The notes below the pieces were generated by a model. That model did not search any database. It was not told where the DNA came from and saw only the letters and a program-made list of their open reading frames with translations. Source: GCA-2731375 sp002731375 (GTDB lineage: Bacteria > Pseudomonadota > Alphaproteobacteria > GCA-2731375). Taken from it: a stretch of DNA of 64,000 nucleotides. Location: the NCBI GenBank assembly GCA_030752605.1, contig JASMDX010000034.1, positions 1 to 64,000 of the forward strand. The letters run 5' to 3'. Position numbers and translations under genes: made by a program. Positions 24,091 to 32,856 of this stretch are shown piece after piece. How positions within the stretch are numbered: position 1 is the first letter of the stretch; each line of letters begins with the position of its first letter.

Positions 24091-25677
24091 ATGGCAAAGA
24101 ACACTGAAATCGCGATGGAAAGTAAGGCTTGGCCTTTTCAAGAGGCCCGCTCCCTGTTGAAACGTGTAGGCGGCAAGACGCCGGCCAAGGGTCATGTGCT
24201 GTTCCAAACCGGCTATGGCCCCTCGGGCCTGCCCCATATCGGCACTTTTGGCGAGGTGGCGCGGACCTCCATGGTGCGCCGGGCCTTCAATGAATTATGC
24301 GATATCCCAACCCGCCTGGTGGCTTTTTCCGACGACATGGATGGCCTGCGCAAGGTGCCCGACAACGTGCCCAATCAGGAACTGTTGGCCGGGCATCTGG
24401 AAATGCCCCTGACCAAGGTGCCAGATCCGTTCGGTACCCATGACAGCTTTGGCGCCCACAACAACGCGCGCCTGCAGGCATTCCTGGATCAGTTCGGTTT
24501 TGACTATGAATTCGTCTCGTCGACGGAGTGTTACCAATCGGGCCTGTTCGACGATGCCCTGCTGGCGGTGTTGGCGAAATATGACGAGGTGATGAACGTT
24601 ATTCTGCCCACCCTGGGTGCGGATCGTCAGGCTACCTATAGCCCGTTCTTGCCCGTCTGCCCGGACACGGGGCGCGTTTTGCAGGTGCCGATCATCGAGC
24701 AGAATTTAGATTCTGGAACGGTGGTCTACGAAAACGAGGTCGGTGCCAGGGTCGAGGTGCCGGTGACGGCGGGCCATTGCAAACTGCAATGGAAGGCGGA
24801 CTGGGCCATGCGCTGGTTCGCCCTGGATGTCGATTACGAGATGTCGGGTAAGGACTTGATCGAGTCCGTGCACCTGTCCTCCAAGATCTGCCGTATCCTG
24901 GGCTCCCGTCCACCCGAGAGTTTTACCTACGAATTGTTCCTGGACGAGAATGGCGAAAAGATTTCCAAGTCCCGTGGCAATGGCCTCTCGATCGAGGAAT
25001 GGCTGCACTACGCAACGCCAGAAAGCCTTTCGCTCTATATGTTCCAACAGCCGCGCCGGGCCAAGCGCCTGTTTTTTGATGTCATCCCCCGGGCAGCGGA
25101 TGACTATCTGCGCTTTCTCGATAGCTTTCATGACCAGGAAGCAGTCGAGCAGATGTCCAATCCGGCCTGGCATATTCATGCCGGCCAGCCGCCGCAGGAA
25201 GACGTCCCGATCACATTCGCCTTGCTGATGAACCTGGCCGGTGCCTGTCACTCGGAAGATCCGGATGTCCTGTGGGGCTTCATCTCCCGCTATGCGCCGG
25301 GTGCCACAGCGGAAAACCATCCCCTGCTGGATACCCTGGTTGGCTATGCCATCAACTACTACCAGGACTTCGTGAAACCCAACAAGGTCTATCGCCAGCC
25401 AACCGATCAGGAGCGGGCAGCGATGCAGGATCTGCAGGCGGTGCTGGAGGGCATGGATGCGGGACTGTCGGGCTCGGACATTCAGAACCATGTCTACGAG
25501 ATTGGCAAGGCGCATGAATTCGAGAACCTGCGCGATTGGTTCAAGGCCCTTTATGAGGTGCTGTTCGGGCAAAGCCAGGGGCCGCGCTTTGGTTCATTCG
25601 CCGCTCTCTACGGCGTGGCCGAAACAGCTACTCTTGTACGCCGAGCCCTGGCGGGCGATGATCTAGCCGCGGAGTAA
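24091..25677 (+). CDS. lysS: Lysyl-tRNA synthetase, class I
   Basis: 528 residues. It charges tRNA-Lys. This is the class I form, found in archaea, spirochaetes and many alphaproteobacteria, not the class II LysRS of E. coli. Marks are the HIGH-like motif GPSGLPHIGTFGEV, the KMSKS motif EKISKSRGNG and the class I LysRS segment SDDMDGLRKVPDN. AAGGAG lies upstream of ATG 24091. The downstream lactonase-like gene is only 26 bases away and may be co-transcribed. This gene is one of the stronger taxonomic hints in the window. Confidence 0.95.
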   Translation: MAKNTEIAMESKAWPFQEARSLLKRVGGKTPAKGHVLFQTGYGPSGLPHIGTFGEVARTSMVRRAFNELCDIPTRLVAFSDDMDGLRKVPDNVPNQELLAGHLEMPLTKVPDPFGTHDSFGAHNNARLQAFLDQFGFDYEFVSSTECYQSGLFDDALLAVLAKYDEVMNVILPTLGADRQATYSPFLPVCPDTGRVLQVPIIEQNLDSGTVVYENEVGARVEVPVTAGHCKLQWKADWAMRWFALDVDYEMSGKDLIESVHLSSKICRILGSRPPESFTYELFLDENGEKISKSRGNGLSIEEWLHYATPESLSLYMFQQPRRAKRLFFDVIPRAADDYLRFLDSFHDQEAVEQMSNPAWHIHAGQPPQEDVPITFALLMNLAGACHSEDPDVLWGFISRYAPGATAENHPLLDTLVGYAINYYQDFVKPNKVYRQPTDQERAAMQDLQAVLEGMDAGLSGSDIQNHVYEIGKAHEFENLRDWFKALYEVLFGQSQGPRFGSFAALYGVAETATLVRRALAGDDLAAE

Positions 25678-25703
25678 AAAAACAAAGCGGGAGGATGCGG
25701 TAA

Positions 25704-26555
25704 ATGGAAAATCTGGCTACGGGATACGGCCTGATCGAGGGACCTGTTTGGGATGAAGACCGGGGTTTGATTTTCTCCGATGTGATCAACGGCGGGGTTT
25801 TTTGTCTTGGGCCGGACGACGGTATCAGCCAGATAATCGAACATCGCCGGGGCATTGGCGGAATGGCCCTGCACGAAAACGGTGGCATCGTGGTCTCGGG
25901 CCGCAACATCTCGCTAAAGCCCGCTGGCGGCGGCGATACGGTGTTGTTGTTGCCGGATGACCCGGACGGCGGCCGGATCGGCTTCAACGATATCACCACC
26001 GATGCCAAGGGCCGTATCTATGCCGGTGCGTTGTCGTTCCGTCCGGTTGGCCATGACGAAACGCCGAAACCGGCAAGCCTTTATTGTATTGATCTGGATG
26101 GTAGCGCCAGGGTCGTCGGTGAGGATGTCATGTTGACCAACGGCCTGGGCGTCTCACCCGATGGCAGCAAGCTTTATCATTCGGAATCCCTGCGCAACCG
26201 GGTCCGTGTCTACGATGTCGCGGCGAATGGCGATCTTGGGCCCCATCGTACCTTCGCCACCATCGAAGGCGGTATTCCCGATGGCCTGGCGGTCGCCGTA
26301 GACGGCAGCCTCTGGGTAGCCATCGCCGATGGTGGCTGTATCGAGGTGTTCGAACCTGATGGCCGCCTGCGCTGTACAATTCCGTGCGAGCAGCCCATGG
26401 TCACGTCCGTCTGCTTCGGTGGCGTGGATCTGATGGATTTCTATATCGTTACCGGTTCGCGCGGCGCCGGCCGGGATAATGCCGGTACGGTCTTCCGCAT
26501 GCGCGCCGACGTGGCGGGTCTGCCCCTGGCACTAGCCAAGGTGGCACTGCCTTAA
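25704..26555 (+). CDS. SMP-30/gluconolactonase-like beta-propeller protein
   Basis: 283 residues of the SGL family. The metal-ligand motifs of a six-bladed propeller are visible: EGPVWDEDRGLIFSDV with the first Glu, FNDITTDAKGRIYAG with the Asn/Asp pair, TNGLGVSPDG and PDGLAVAVDGSLWVA. Such enzymes open sugar-acid lactones with a divalent metal. GGGAGG precedes the ATG. It follows lysS closely. A second member of the family lies at 28353; the two are not close copies. Confidence 0.87.
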   Translation: MENLATGYGLIEGPVWDEDRGLIFSDVINGGVFCLGPDDGISQIIEHRRGIGGMALHENGGIVVSGRNISLKPAGGGDTVLLLPDDPDGGRIGFNDITTDAKGRIYAGALSFRPVGHDETPKPASLYCIDLDGSARVVGEDVMLTNGLGVSPDGSKLYHSESLRNRVRVYDVAANGDLGPHRTFATIEGGIPDGLAVAVDGSLWVAIADGGCIEVFEPDGRLRCTIPCEQPMVTSVCFGGVDLMDFYIVTGSRGAGRDNAGTVFRMRADVAGLPLALAKVALP

Positions 26556-26565
26556 GGAATAAGAC

Positions 26566-26787
26566 CTAATCCAGTCCCTCGGACGTTTGTGTGACCACGT
26601 GGGTAATTTCGCCGCTTACATCCAGTAAGGGCATCCGAAGGTGTGTGTAGGTCACGACCTCGACACCCACGGCGCCGGAAATAATATGGAAGGCGGGTTT
26701 CTTCTCCTTGGCCAAGTCCGAGAAAGGATTCAGCGCGATGTCAACCATGGGGGCATAGCCGCGCAGCTCGCCCAATTCCCGAGGCAA
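26566..26787 (-). pseudogene. Probable C-terminal fragment of a PAS-like protein
   Basis: 73 codons from a TTG at 26787; the only ATG in frame is at 26748. The frame stays open upstream into the DUF4170 gene, which suggests a coding tail without a proper start. GYAPMVDIALNPFSDLAKEKK, YTHLRMPLLDVSGEITHVVTQ resembles the last strands of PAS_5-type proteins of alphaproteobacteria, which is an impression from pattern only. It could be a small real gene coupled to the DUF4170 gene five bases upstream. Confidence 0.4.
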
Positions 26788-26792
26788 CCGCC

Positions 26793-27029
26793 CTAACGCA
26801 GGCGAATAATCATATACTTGATAAAGGCCCGATCCACGGTGGCTTGGGCAGCGCCGCGCCAGATATTAAAGGCCTCGTCGTAACTGGGATAGATGCCCTT
26901 TATATCCAAGGCCGATAGGTCGGTGAATTCGGCCCCACGTGGGTCATGAACTTCTCCGCCCACGACCATGAACATGGGCTGACCTTCCTGATCGAACTCA
27001 CGCTCATCTGATTTTGTTACTGCCATCAT
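26793..27029 (-). CDS. DUF4170 protein
   Basis: 78 residues from ATG 27029 (a second ATG at 27026). The sequence FMVVGGEVHDP, FTDLSALDIKGIYPSYDEAF and ATVDRAFIKYMIIRL matches the short DUF4170 family typical of alphaproteobacteria. The role of the family is unknown. The open frame upstream of this start is out-of-frame reading of the MFS gene and is not coding. Confidence 0.85.
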   Translation of the reverse strand: MMAVTKSDEREFDQEGQPMFMVVGGEVHDPRGAEFTDLSALDIKGIYPSYDEAFNIWRGAAQATVDRAFIKYMIIRLR

Positions 27030-27064
27030 TATGGCGGGCGTTATAGCAGGAAATAGTTTCTTGT

Positions 27065-28267
27065 CTATGAAGATCGCCGGCTTAACGTCGGTCTTTCGCG
27101 GCGCGGCAAAATCGATAGAGCCGCGAGGAAAATGCAGCCCGCGATGACGTAGTAGGGCAGTACATAACCGTTGCTTAGCGTCACCAGGACGGAAAAAACC
27201 GCCGGCCCCACGACCAGCCCAAAATAGGTGAAGAAAATACTGCCGCCCGTTGCCGCGCTGACCTGATCGGCGGGCGCGACGCGGGTAATCTCGGCGATGA
27301 AGACGCCATTCCAGCCGGCGGCTGTGGCACCAGCGGTGGCGGAGACGGCGGCGATGCCCCATAACGGCCAGGAGGCATCCATGTGCGCCAGCATGATGAC
27401 AAAGCTGGCGGATGCCATGCCCAGTAGAGCCAGCACCATGGCGGCGCGGACAAACCGGCCGGCCAGCCAACCCCAGGCAATGCGAGCGCCGACGCCGATG
27501 CCGTGCATGCAGGAATAGGCAACCCCGGCGCTGACCAGATCTAGGCCTACATGGTTCACCAGATATGTGACCAGAAACGCGAACATGCAGGACTGTATGC
27601 AGGCGAAGATAAAGCCGGCCAAGGTCAAACGGCGCAGCCCGGCATGGCCGGCCAGTAGGCGCAACTGGCACCAAACGCCGCCGGCGGATAGGGGCCGGCC
27701 CGGTTCGCGGTCATCGTCCGATTTGGCGCGCAAGGGTTGTACCATGAGAACCGTGACCACGCCCAGGGTGGCGGAGACCATCAGGGCCTCGCGCCAACCA
27801 GCGCCGACGACGACCCAGGGGATCAACAAGCCGGCCACGAAGCCCCCCAGGGGGGCGCCACTTTGCTTGATGGAGAAGACCAGCGGGCGATCCTTGGGCT
27901 GGGTCACGCGGGCCAGGATATGGGCCGCGCCTGGCGTGTTGGGGCCATAGCCCATGCCCAATACAAAGCCGCAGGCCAAAATGAGTGGCAGCAGGGTGGT
28001 AATGGACAGAAACAGGGCGGCGGCGGAGGCCAGGATGCCGATCTGCATCGTCCGCATGGCGCCAAAGCGGGCGGTCAGGGCGCCCATGAACAAGGATACG
28101 GGCATGGCGCCCAGAAACACCAGCGAGGTATACAAACCCACATGTGAGGCGGTGAAGCCGACCTCGTCGAGGAGAGCCGGGGCCAGTACGGGCACGGTCA
28201 GGAACATCACAGAGGTGATTGTCTGCATCCAGGTGGTGCCGGCGAGGGGCCAGAAAACGTCGCGCAT
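27065..28267 (-). CDS. MFS transporter
   Basis: 400 residues from ATG 28267 (a TTG lies five codons upstream). Twelve hydrophobic helices. The loop 2-3 motif is FMGALTARFGAMRTMQIG and the motif around loop 4-5 is GMGYGPNTPGAAHILAR. The general type is the CynX/NarK-like or oxalate/formate-like branch of the major facilitator superfamily; substrate unknown. It is divergent from the second SMP-30 gene. Confidence 0.87.
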   Translation of the reverse strand: MRDVFWPLAGTTWMQTITSVMFLTVPVLAPALLDEVGFTASHVGLYTSLVFLGAMPVSLFMGALTARFGAMRTMQIGILASAAALFLSITTLLPLILACGFVLGMGYGPNTPGAAHILARVTQPKDRPLVFSIKQSGAPLGGFVAGLLIPWVVVGAGWREALMVSATLGVVTVLMVQPLRAKSDDDREPGRPLSAGGVWCQLRLLAGHAGLRRLTLAGFIFACIQSCMFAFLVTYLVNHVGLDLVSAGVAYSCMHGIGVGARIAWGWLAGRFVRAAMVLALLGMASASFVIMLAHMDASWPLWGIAAVSATAGATAAGWNGVFIAEITRVAPADQVSAATGGSIFFTYFGLVVGPAVFSVLVTLSNGYVLPYYVIAGCIFLAALSILPRRERPTLSRRSS

Positions 28268-28352
28268 GATGCCGGATACCAATACGAAGAATGGGGATGG
28301 GTCGATCGGACGAGCGGACTATAATAGCCTGAAAATCATGAAGGAGAACATC

Positions 28353-29354
28353 ATGAGCGCGGATAATATAGGTGCGGAATACTTCCACCTGAAACCCAGC
28401 GGTCTTGGCTATTACGGCGATGGTTTGACCCGGCCCGAATGCGTGCTCTGCCTGGCCGACGGCACGGTCATTGCCTCGCAGGCCGAGGGCGGGGTCAGCG
28501 TGATTGCTACGAATGGCACCCGCCGCGATATTCTGGGCCAGCGTGTGGACGGCTTACCCCCGGTGATGACCAATGGCTTTGCCCTGAGCCAATCCGGCGA
28601 CTTTCTGTTGGCCGATCTGCATGGCGATGGTGGCGGCGCTTGGCGCCTGTCGCGAAATGGCGAAGTGATGCCGTTGTTGGTGGAACTGGATGGCCAGGCC
28701 CTGCCGTCGGCGAATTTCGTCGGCGTTGATCATGCCGGACGCATCTGGATTACCATTTCCACCCGGCACGATCCCCGCGCCCTGGCCTATCGCGCGGACA
28801 TTGCCGATGGTTTCATTATTTTGATCGATCAAAAAGGCGCTCGTATCGTGGCCGACGGTCTTGGCTATACCAACGAGGCCATCGTCGATCCCTCGGGCGA
28901 TTGGTTGTACGTCAACGAGACCATGGTCCGGCGAACTTCACGTTATTCCATCAACGCCGACAATAGTCTTAGCCCGCGTCAGACCTTCGTGGAATACGGC
29001 CATGGCACCTATCCCGACGGCCTGGCCTTTGACGAGGAAGGCGCCTTCTGGATGACCTCAGTGGTTTCAAACCGGGTTGTGCGGGTTACGCCGGACGGGG
29101 AACAGCGCGTCGTGATCGAGGAAAATGATCCCGAACAGTTGGAGATTGTCGAGAAAGCCTATCTGGCCGGCGAAATGGGCCGCTCTCATATGGACAATAT
29201 CCAGACAGATGTTATGCAGTCGATCTCGTCCATCGCCTTCGGCGGCCCGAACCGGCGCACGGCTTATCTGGGCAATCTGCTGGATACGAGGCTGTACACC
29301 TTTCAAAGCCCGGTTGCCGGCTTCGCGCCATCGCATTGGGGAGTTCGTTTGTGA
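28353..29354 (+). CDS. SMP-30/gluconolactonase-like protein (second copy)
   Basis: 333 residues from ATG 28353, which has AAGGAG seven bases upstream; the longer open frame to 27954 is only the antisense of the MFS gene. Propeller motifs are RPECVLCLADGTVIAS, PSANFVGVDHAGRIWIT, YTNEAIVDPSGDWLYV and YPDGLAFDEEGAFW. Probably a metal-dependent lactonase of sugar-acid breakdown. Its stop codon overlaps the GTG of a dehydrogenase remnant, and a Gfo/Idh/MocA oxidoreductase follows, suggesting a small catabolic operon. Confidence 0.87.
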   Translation: MSADNIGAEYFHLKPSGLGYYGDGLTRPECVLCLADGTVIASQAEGGVSVIATNGTRRDILGQRVDGLPPVMTNGFALSQSGDFLLADLHGDGGGAWRLSRNGEVMPLLVELDGQALPSANFVGVDHAGRIWITISTRHDPRALAYRADIADGFIILIDQKGARIVADGLGYTNEAIVDPSGDWLYVNETMVRRTSRYSINADNSLSPRQTFVEYGHGTYPDGLAFDEEGAFWMTSVVSNRVVRVTPDGEQRVVIEENDPEQLEIVEKAYLAGEMGRSHMDNIQTDVMQSISSIAFGGPNRRTAYLGNLLDTRLYTFQSPVAGFAPSHWGVRL

Positions 29355-29557
29355 GCAACGATAAAGATCTGAAGATAGCTGTATTTCCAGGTGATGGCAT
29401 TGGCCCCGAGGTCATGGACGCGGCGCAGGCCGTGCTGGCTGCCGCCCAAGACAAGGTCGGCGGTTTCCGCCTGATCAACGACCATCACGACGCCGGCGGC
29501 AACGACGGCACGAACAAGTTTGCCAAGACGCTGATCGAATTGTTGCGGGCTGGTTGA
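29351..29557 (+). pseudogene. Internally deleted isopropylmalate/isocitrate dehydrogenase remnant
   Basis: 68 codons from GTG 29351, overlapping the upstream stop. The first part, LKIAVFPGDGIGPEVMDAA followed by AAQDKVGGFRL and HHDAGG, is the N-terminus of the decarboxylating dehydrogenase family (normally about 350 residues). It then passes in frame to GTNKFAKTLIELLRAG and a stop, which looks like the C-terminal end of the same family. The whole catalytic middle is absent. The reading frame has survived the deletion, so a short peptide may still be made. Confidence 0.75.
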
Positions 29558-29560
29558 GGT

Positions 29561-30577
29561 ATGGCCTTGCGGGTCGCGGTTATTGGCGCAGGCTATTTCG
29601 CCCAGTTTCACCATGATGCCTGGGACCGCCTGTCAGGCGCCGAATTAGTAGCCATCGCCGACCAGGATGGCGCCAAGGCCAGTCAGGCGGCGGCGGGATA
29701 CGGCGTGCCGGCCTTCGCCGATATTGATGAAATGCTGGATGAAACGTCGCCTGATCTGGTTGATATCGCCACTCCGCCGGCCTCGCATCTGGAATTGGTC
29801 AGGGTGATATCCGCCCGCGGCCTGCCGGCGATCTGTCAGAAGCCCCTGGCGCCGACCTATGAAGAAGCCGTCGCGGTGGTGGAAACGGCGGAGGTCACCG
29901 GCACCTTGTTGGTGGTGCATGAAAACTTCCGCTTTCAACCGTGGTACCGCGAGATGCACCGTCTGATCGGTCTGGGTCATCTGGGCACCTTGCATGGTGT
30001 TACCTTTCGCCTGCGCCCCGGCGACGGTCAGGGCGCGCGGGCCTATCTGGACCGCCAACCGTATTTTCAGCAAATGGAACGGTTCTTGGTGCATGAGACG
30101 GCGATCCATTTCATCGACACCTTCCGCTATCTCTTGGGCGAGGCAACCGGCGTCATGGCCCGTTTGCGCCGCCTTAATCCGGCCATCAAGGGCGAGGATG
30201 CGGGTGTCATCATGCTCGACTTCGATGGCGGCCAGACCGCGCTGTTCGACGGCAACCGCCTGAATGAGCATGTGGCCGACAATACCCGGCTGACTATGGG
30301 CGAGATGTGGCTGGAAGGTTCCGCCGGTGTCCTCCGCCTGGACGGTAGGGGAGGGCTATGGTTGAAGCCTCACGGCAGTGCGGAATCCGTTCATGACTAT
30401 ACTTGGGCCGATGTGGGTTTTGCTGGCGACAGTGTGTATGCCTTTCAGGCCCATGTTCTCGAGCACCTGAACGATAGGGGCGTGTTGGAAAATACGGCGC
30501 GGGACTATCTGCGCAATCTGGCGATCGAGGAAGCGGTCTACCGCTCTTCCCGGAGCGGGTGCTATGAGGACCTGTGA
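29561..30577 (+). CDS. Gfo/Idh/MocA-family oxidoreductase
   Basis: 338 residues. The N-terminal Rossmann fold begins RVAVIGAGYFAQFHHDAW, with PDLVDIATPPASH and the ICQKPLAPTYEEA stretch holding the conserved catalytic Lys of the family (EKP in most members; here QKP). The C-terminal domain follows, with HETAIHFIDTFRYLLG, where the His is a likely catalytic residue. These enzymes oxidise or reduce sugars and inositols with NAD(P). It starts three bases behind the dehydrogenase remnant and overlaps the 3' end of the convergent EamA gene by 16 bases. Confidence 0.88.
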   Translation: MALRVAVIGAGYFAQFHHDAWDRLSGAELVAIADQDGAKASQAAAGYGVPAFADIDEMLDETSPDLVDIATPPASHLELVRVISARGLPAICQKPLAPTYEEAVAVVETAEVTGTLLVVHENFRFQPWYREMHRLIGLGHLGTLHGVTFRLRPGDGQGARAYLDRQPYFQQMERFLVHETAIHFIDTFRYLLGEATGVMARLRRLNPAIKGEDAGVIMLDFDGGQTALFDGNRLNEHVADNTRLTMGEMWLEGSAGVLRLDGRGGLWLKPHGSAESVHDYTWADVGFAGDSVYAFQAHVLEHLNDRGVLENTARDYLRNLAIEEAVYRSSRSGCYEDL

Positions 30578-31479
30578 AGCTTCGGCTCTAGAAAAACCAA
30601 TAGCAAGGCGCCGCAGACGACGCTAAGCGCCAACAGCTCCCGCCAGCCAAGGGGATCATCCAGCATCAATACGCCGGAGAAGACCCCCAGGATGGGGATC
30701 GTCAGGGTGGCCAGGCCCGACAGCATGGCGGGATAGCGCTGTACCGCCTTGAACCAAAGGAAATACGGCACCACCTGGGCCAGTACCAGGCCGTACAGAA
30801 TACTCAGCCAGGCCTCGGTGCTGATGGTAGACCAGGCCACGTGCGGCAGGGTCACGGTGGCTCCCAGGGTTATTGGGATACCACCCAGGACTAACTGCCA
30901 GCCCGCGATCAGGGCGACGGGGAGCCGCCAGTCATGGCGCCGGACCGTCACGGTGCCGCCGGCAAAGGCAATCGCCGAAGTCAAGCACAGCACGACGCCA
31001 AGCGGTGCATTGCGCATGGCGGAAAGATCCTGCGACAGCAACACTACCATGCCAGCCAAACCCAGTGCCAGGGCTGCGATGCGCAAGGCCGTAAGACGCT
31101 CGCCCAGAAACCAGACCGCCAATAACGCGGCCCAGAGAGGCATGCTATAGACGATGATCACGGCCCGTCCGCTGTTCATCATCTGAATGCCATAGGCCAG
31201 GGAAATCTGGAAAATGGTAATGTTCAGGATCGCCGCCAGGCCCAGCGGTAGCAACAAATCCCGGGGCACCGCCAAGGAATGTCCCTGCAACCGCAGCACG
31301 GCCAAAAGAACCAAGCCCGCGGGTATCACGGTCAGGGCGCGCAAGGTCCAGGCATCAACCTCCGCCAGGGCGATGGCCAGTATGGGCCAGTTCAGGCCCC
31401 ATAACAGACAGGGAGTACCTAGCAGGATTAGGCCGGCGCCGCCTGTATCCGCTCCATCCGGAGCTTTCGGTGCGGCCAT
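30562..31479 (-). CDS. EamA/DMT-family transporter
   Basis: 305 residues with ten hydrophobic helices arranged as two EamA repeats (first about 15-140, second about 155-300). Typical pieces are ALIAGWQLVLGGIPITLG and PAMLSGLATLTIPILGVFSGVLMLDDPLGWREL at the end of the second repeat. The family exports amino acids, nucleotides or other small metabolites; substrate not predictable. It lies seven bases upstream of folE's stop on the same strand. Confidence 0.87.
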   Translation of the reverse strand: MAAPKAPDGADTGGAGLILLGTPCLLWGLNWPILAIALAEVDAWTLRALTVIPAGLVLLAVLRLQGHSLAVPRDLLLPLGLAAILNITIFQISLAYGIQMMNSGRAVIIVYSMPLWAALLAVWFLGERLTALRIAALALGLAGMVVLLSQDLSAMRNAPLGVVLCLTSAIAFAGGTVTVRRHDWRLPVALIAGWQLVLGGIPITLGATVTLPHVAWSTISTEAWLSILYGLVLAQVVPYFLWFKAVQRYPAMLSGLATLTIPILGVFSGVLMLDDPLGWRELLALSVVCGALLLVFLEPKLHRSS

Positions 31480-31486
31480 ATGATGC

Positions 31487-32161
31487 CTAGTCTTCGAGGC
31501 CGTCGCTGCCGCGGATCATAGTCAGGAATTCGCGCCGGGTCGCCGCTCTTTCACGAAAGGCGCCCAGCATGCGGGAGGTCGCCAGCGCCGCGCCGGGCTT
31601 GTGTACGCCGCGCGTGGTCATGCATTGATGCGTGGCCTCGATGACCACGGCGACGCCCAGGGGTTGCAGCACTTCCTGGATGGTGTTGGCGATCTGTGCC
31701 GTCATTTTTTCCTGGATCTGCAGGCGCTTGGCATAGACCTCGACCAGCCGGGCCAGCTTGGAAATTCCAACGACCCGATGGTTGGGTAGATAGGCGATAT
31801 GGGCCTTGCCGATGATCGGCGCCATGTGATGCTCGCAATGGCTTTCGAAACGGATATCCCGTAGCAGGACCATTTCGTCATAGCCTTCGACCTCCTCGAA
31901 AGTACGTTGCAGAATTTCCACTGGGTCGTCGTGGTAACCGGTGAAATATTCTTCATAAGCACGGGCCACGCGCTCCGGCGTACTGCTCAGGCCTTCCCGG
32001 TCCGGATCATCGCCGCTCCAGCGGATCAAGGTGCGGATGGCTTCCTCCGCCTCGTCCCGGCTGGGCCGGCGTGCCAGCGAGGCTTGTCGTTCGGCGGCTA
32101 AGGTATCTGCTAGTTTCAGTTCTGACTTCAAGGACTTTTGCTCATTCATGTCATCACCCAT
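31487..32161 (-). CDS. folE: GTP cyclohydrolase I
   Basis: 224 residues. It converts GTP to dihydroneopterin triphosphate, the first step of folate synthesis and also of queuosine synthesis. Zinc ligands are Cys in FESHCEHHMAPIIGKAHIAY with its His pair and Cys in ATHQCMTTRGVHKPGA. The N-terminal 40 residues are hydrophilic. It lies on the same strand 59 bases behind ureG, so it could be read from the urea operon as well as from its own promoter. Confidence 0.95.
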   Translation of the reverse strand: MGDDMNEQKSLKSELKLADTLAAERQASLARRPSRDEAEEAIRTLIRWSGDDPDREGLSSTPERVARAYEEYFTGYHDDPVEILQRTFEEVEGYDEMVLLRDIRFESHCEHHMAPIIGKAHIAYLPNHRVVGISKLARLVEVYAKRLQIQEKMTAQIANTIQEVLQPLGVAVVIEATHQCMTTRGVHKPGAALATSRMLGAFRERAATRREFLTMIRGSDGLED

Positions 32162-32220
32162 GTATCCCCTACGGCCAATTTAGGCATCGCGGGCGAAAGG
32201 GCAAGGACAATGAAGGAAAG

Positions 32221-32856
32221 TTACGTCAAGCCTCCCGCTGTGGTGATGAAATCAACAACTTCGTCCAGGCCCTGATGGGTTTTTAGGTTGGTGAAGACAA
32301 ACGGGCGCCCGCTTCGCATGCGCTCGGTATCGGCACGCATGACATTCAAATTCGCGCCAACCAGGGGGGCCAGATCGATCTTGTTGATCACGAGAAGGTC
32401 CGAACGGGTAATGCCGGGGCCGCCTTTGCGAGGGATCTTCTCGCCCGCTGCGACGTCAATGACATAGATCGTGATATCGGCCAGTTCGGGAGAGAAGGTA
32501 GCCGCCAGATTGTCGCCACCTGACTCGATCAAGCAGATTTCGGCCTCGGGAAAGGCCGCGCTCATCTGCGCTACGGCGGCTAGATTGATCGAGGCATCCT
32601 CGCGGATCGCCGTGTGCGGGCAACCCCCGGTCTCGACACCCATAATGCGCTCGGCGGGCAGGGCGCCGGTCCGGGTCAGGATTTGCTGATCCTCTTTGGT
32701 GTAGATATCATTGGTAATCACCACCATGTCCCGCCGGCCGCTCAAGCGCCGGCAAAGCGCTTCGAGAAGGGCGGTCTTGCCCGAACCCACCGGGCCGCCA
32801 ACGCCAACTCGCAATGGTCCGTGATCAGGCGATAGGGTAGTCAATTGCGTACTCAT
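32221..32856 (-). CDS. ureG: Urease accessory GTPase UreG
   Basis: 211 residues, the usual length. It supplies GTP hydrolysis and nickel for urease maturation. The P-loop is GGPVGSGKTALLEAL; metal-binding CPH is in GVETGGCPHTAIREDAS; later motifs are ESGGDNLAATFSPELAD and INKIDLAP. ATG 32856 overlaps the ureF stop (ATGA), so translation is probably coupled. Last gene of the urease cluster. Confidence 0.96.
   Translation of the reverse strand: MSTQLTTLSPDHGPLRVGVGGPVGSGKTALLEALCRRLSGRRDMVVITNDIYTKEDQQILTRTGALPAERIMGVETGGCPHTAIREDASINLAAVAQMSAAFPEAEICLIESGGDNLAATFSPELADITIYVIDVAAGEKIPRKGGPGITRSDLLVINKIDLAPLVGANLNVMRADTERMRSGRPFVFTNLKTHQGLDEVVDFITTAGGLT

Noticed and set aside
27954..28352. N-terminal extension of the second SMP-30 protein
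   Set aside because: It is antisense to the MFS gene, and ATG 28353 has AAGGAG in front.
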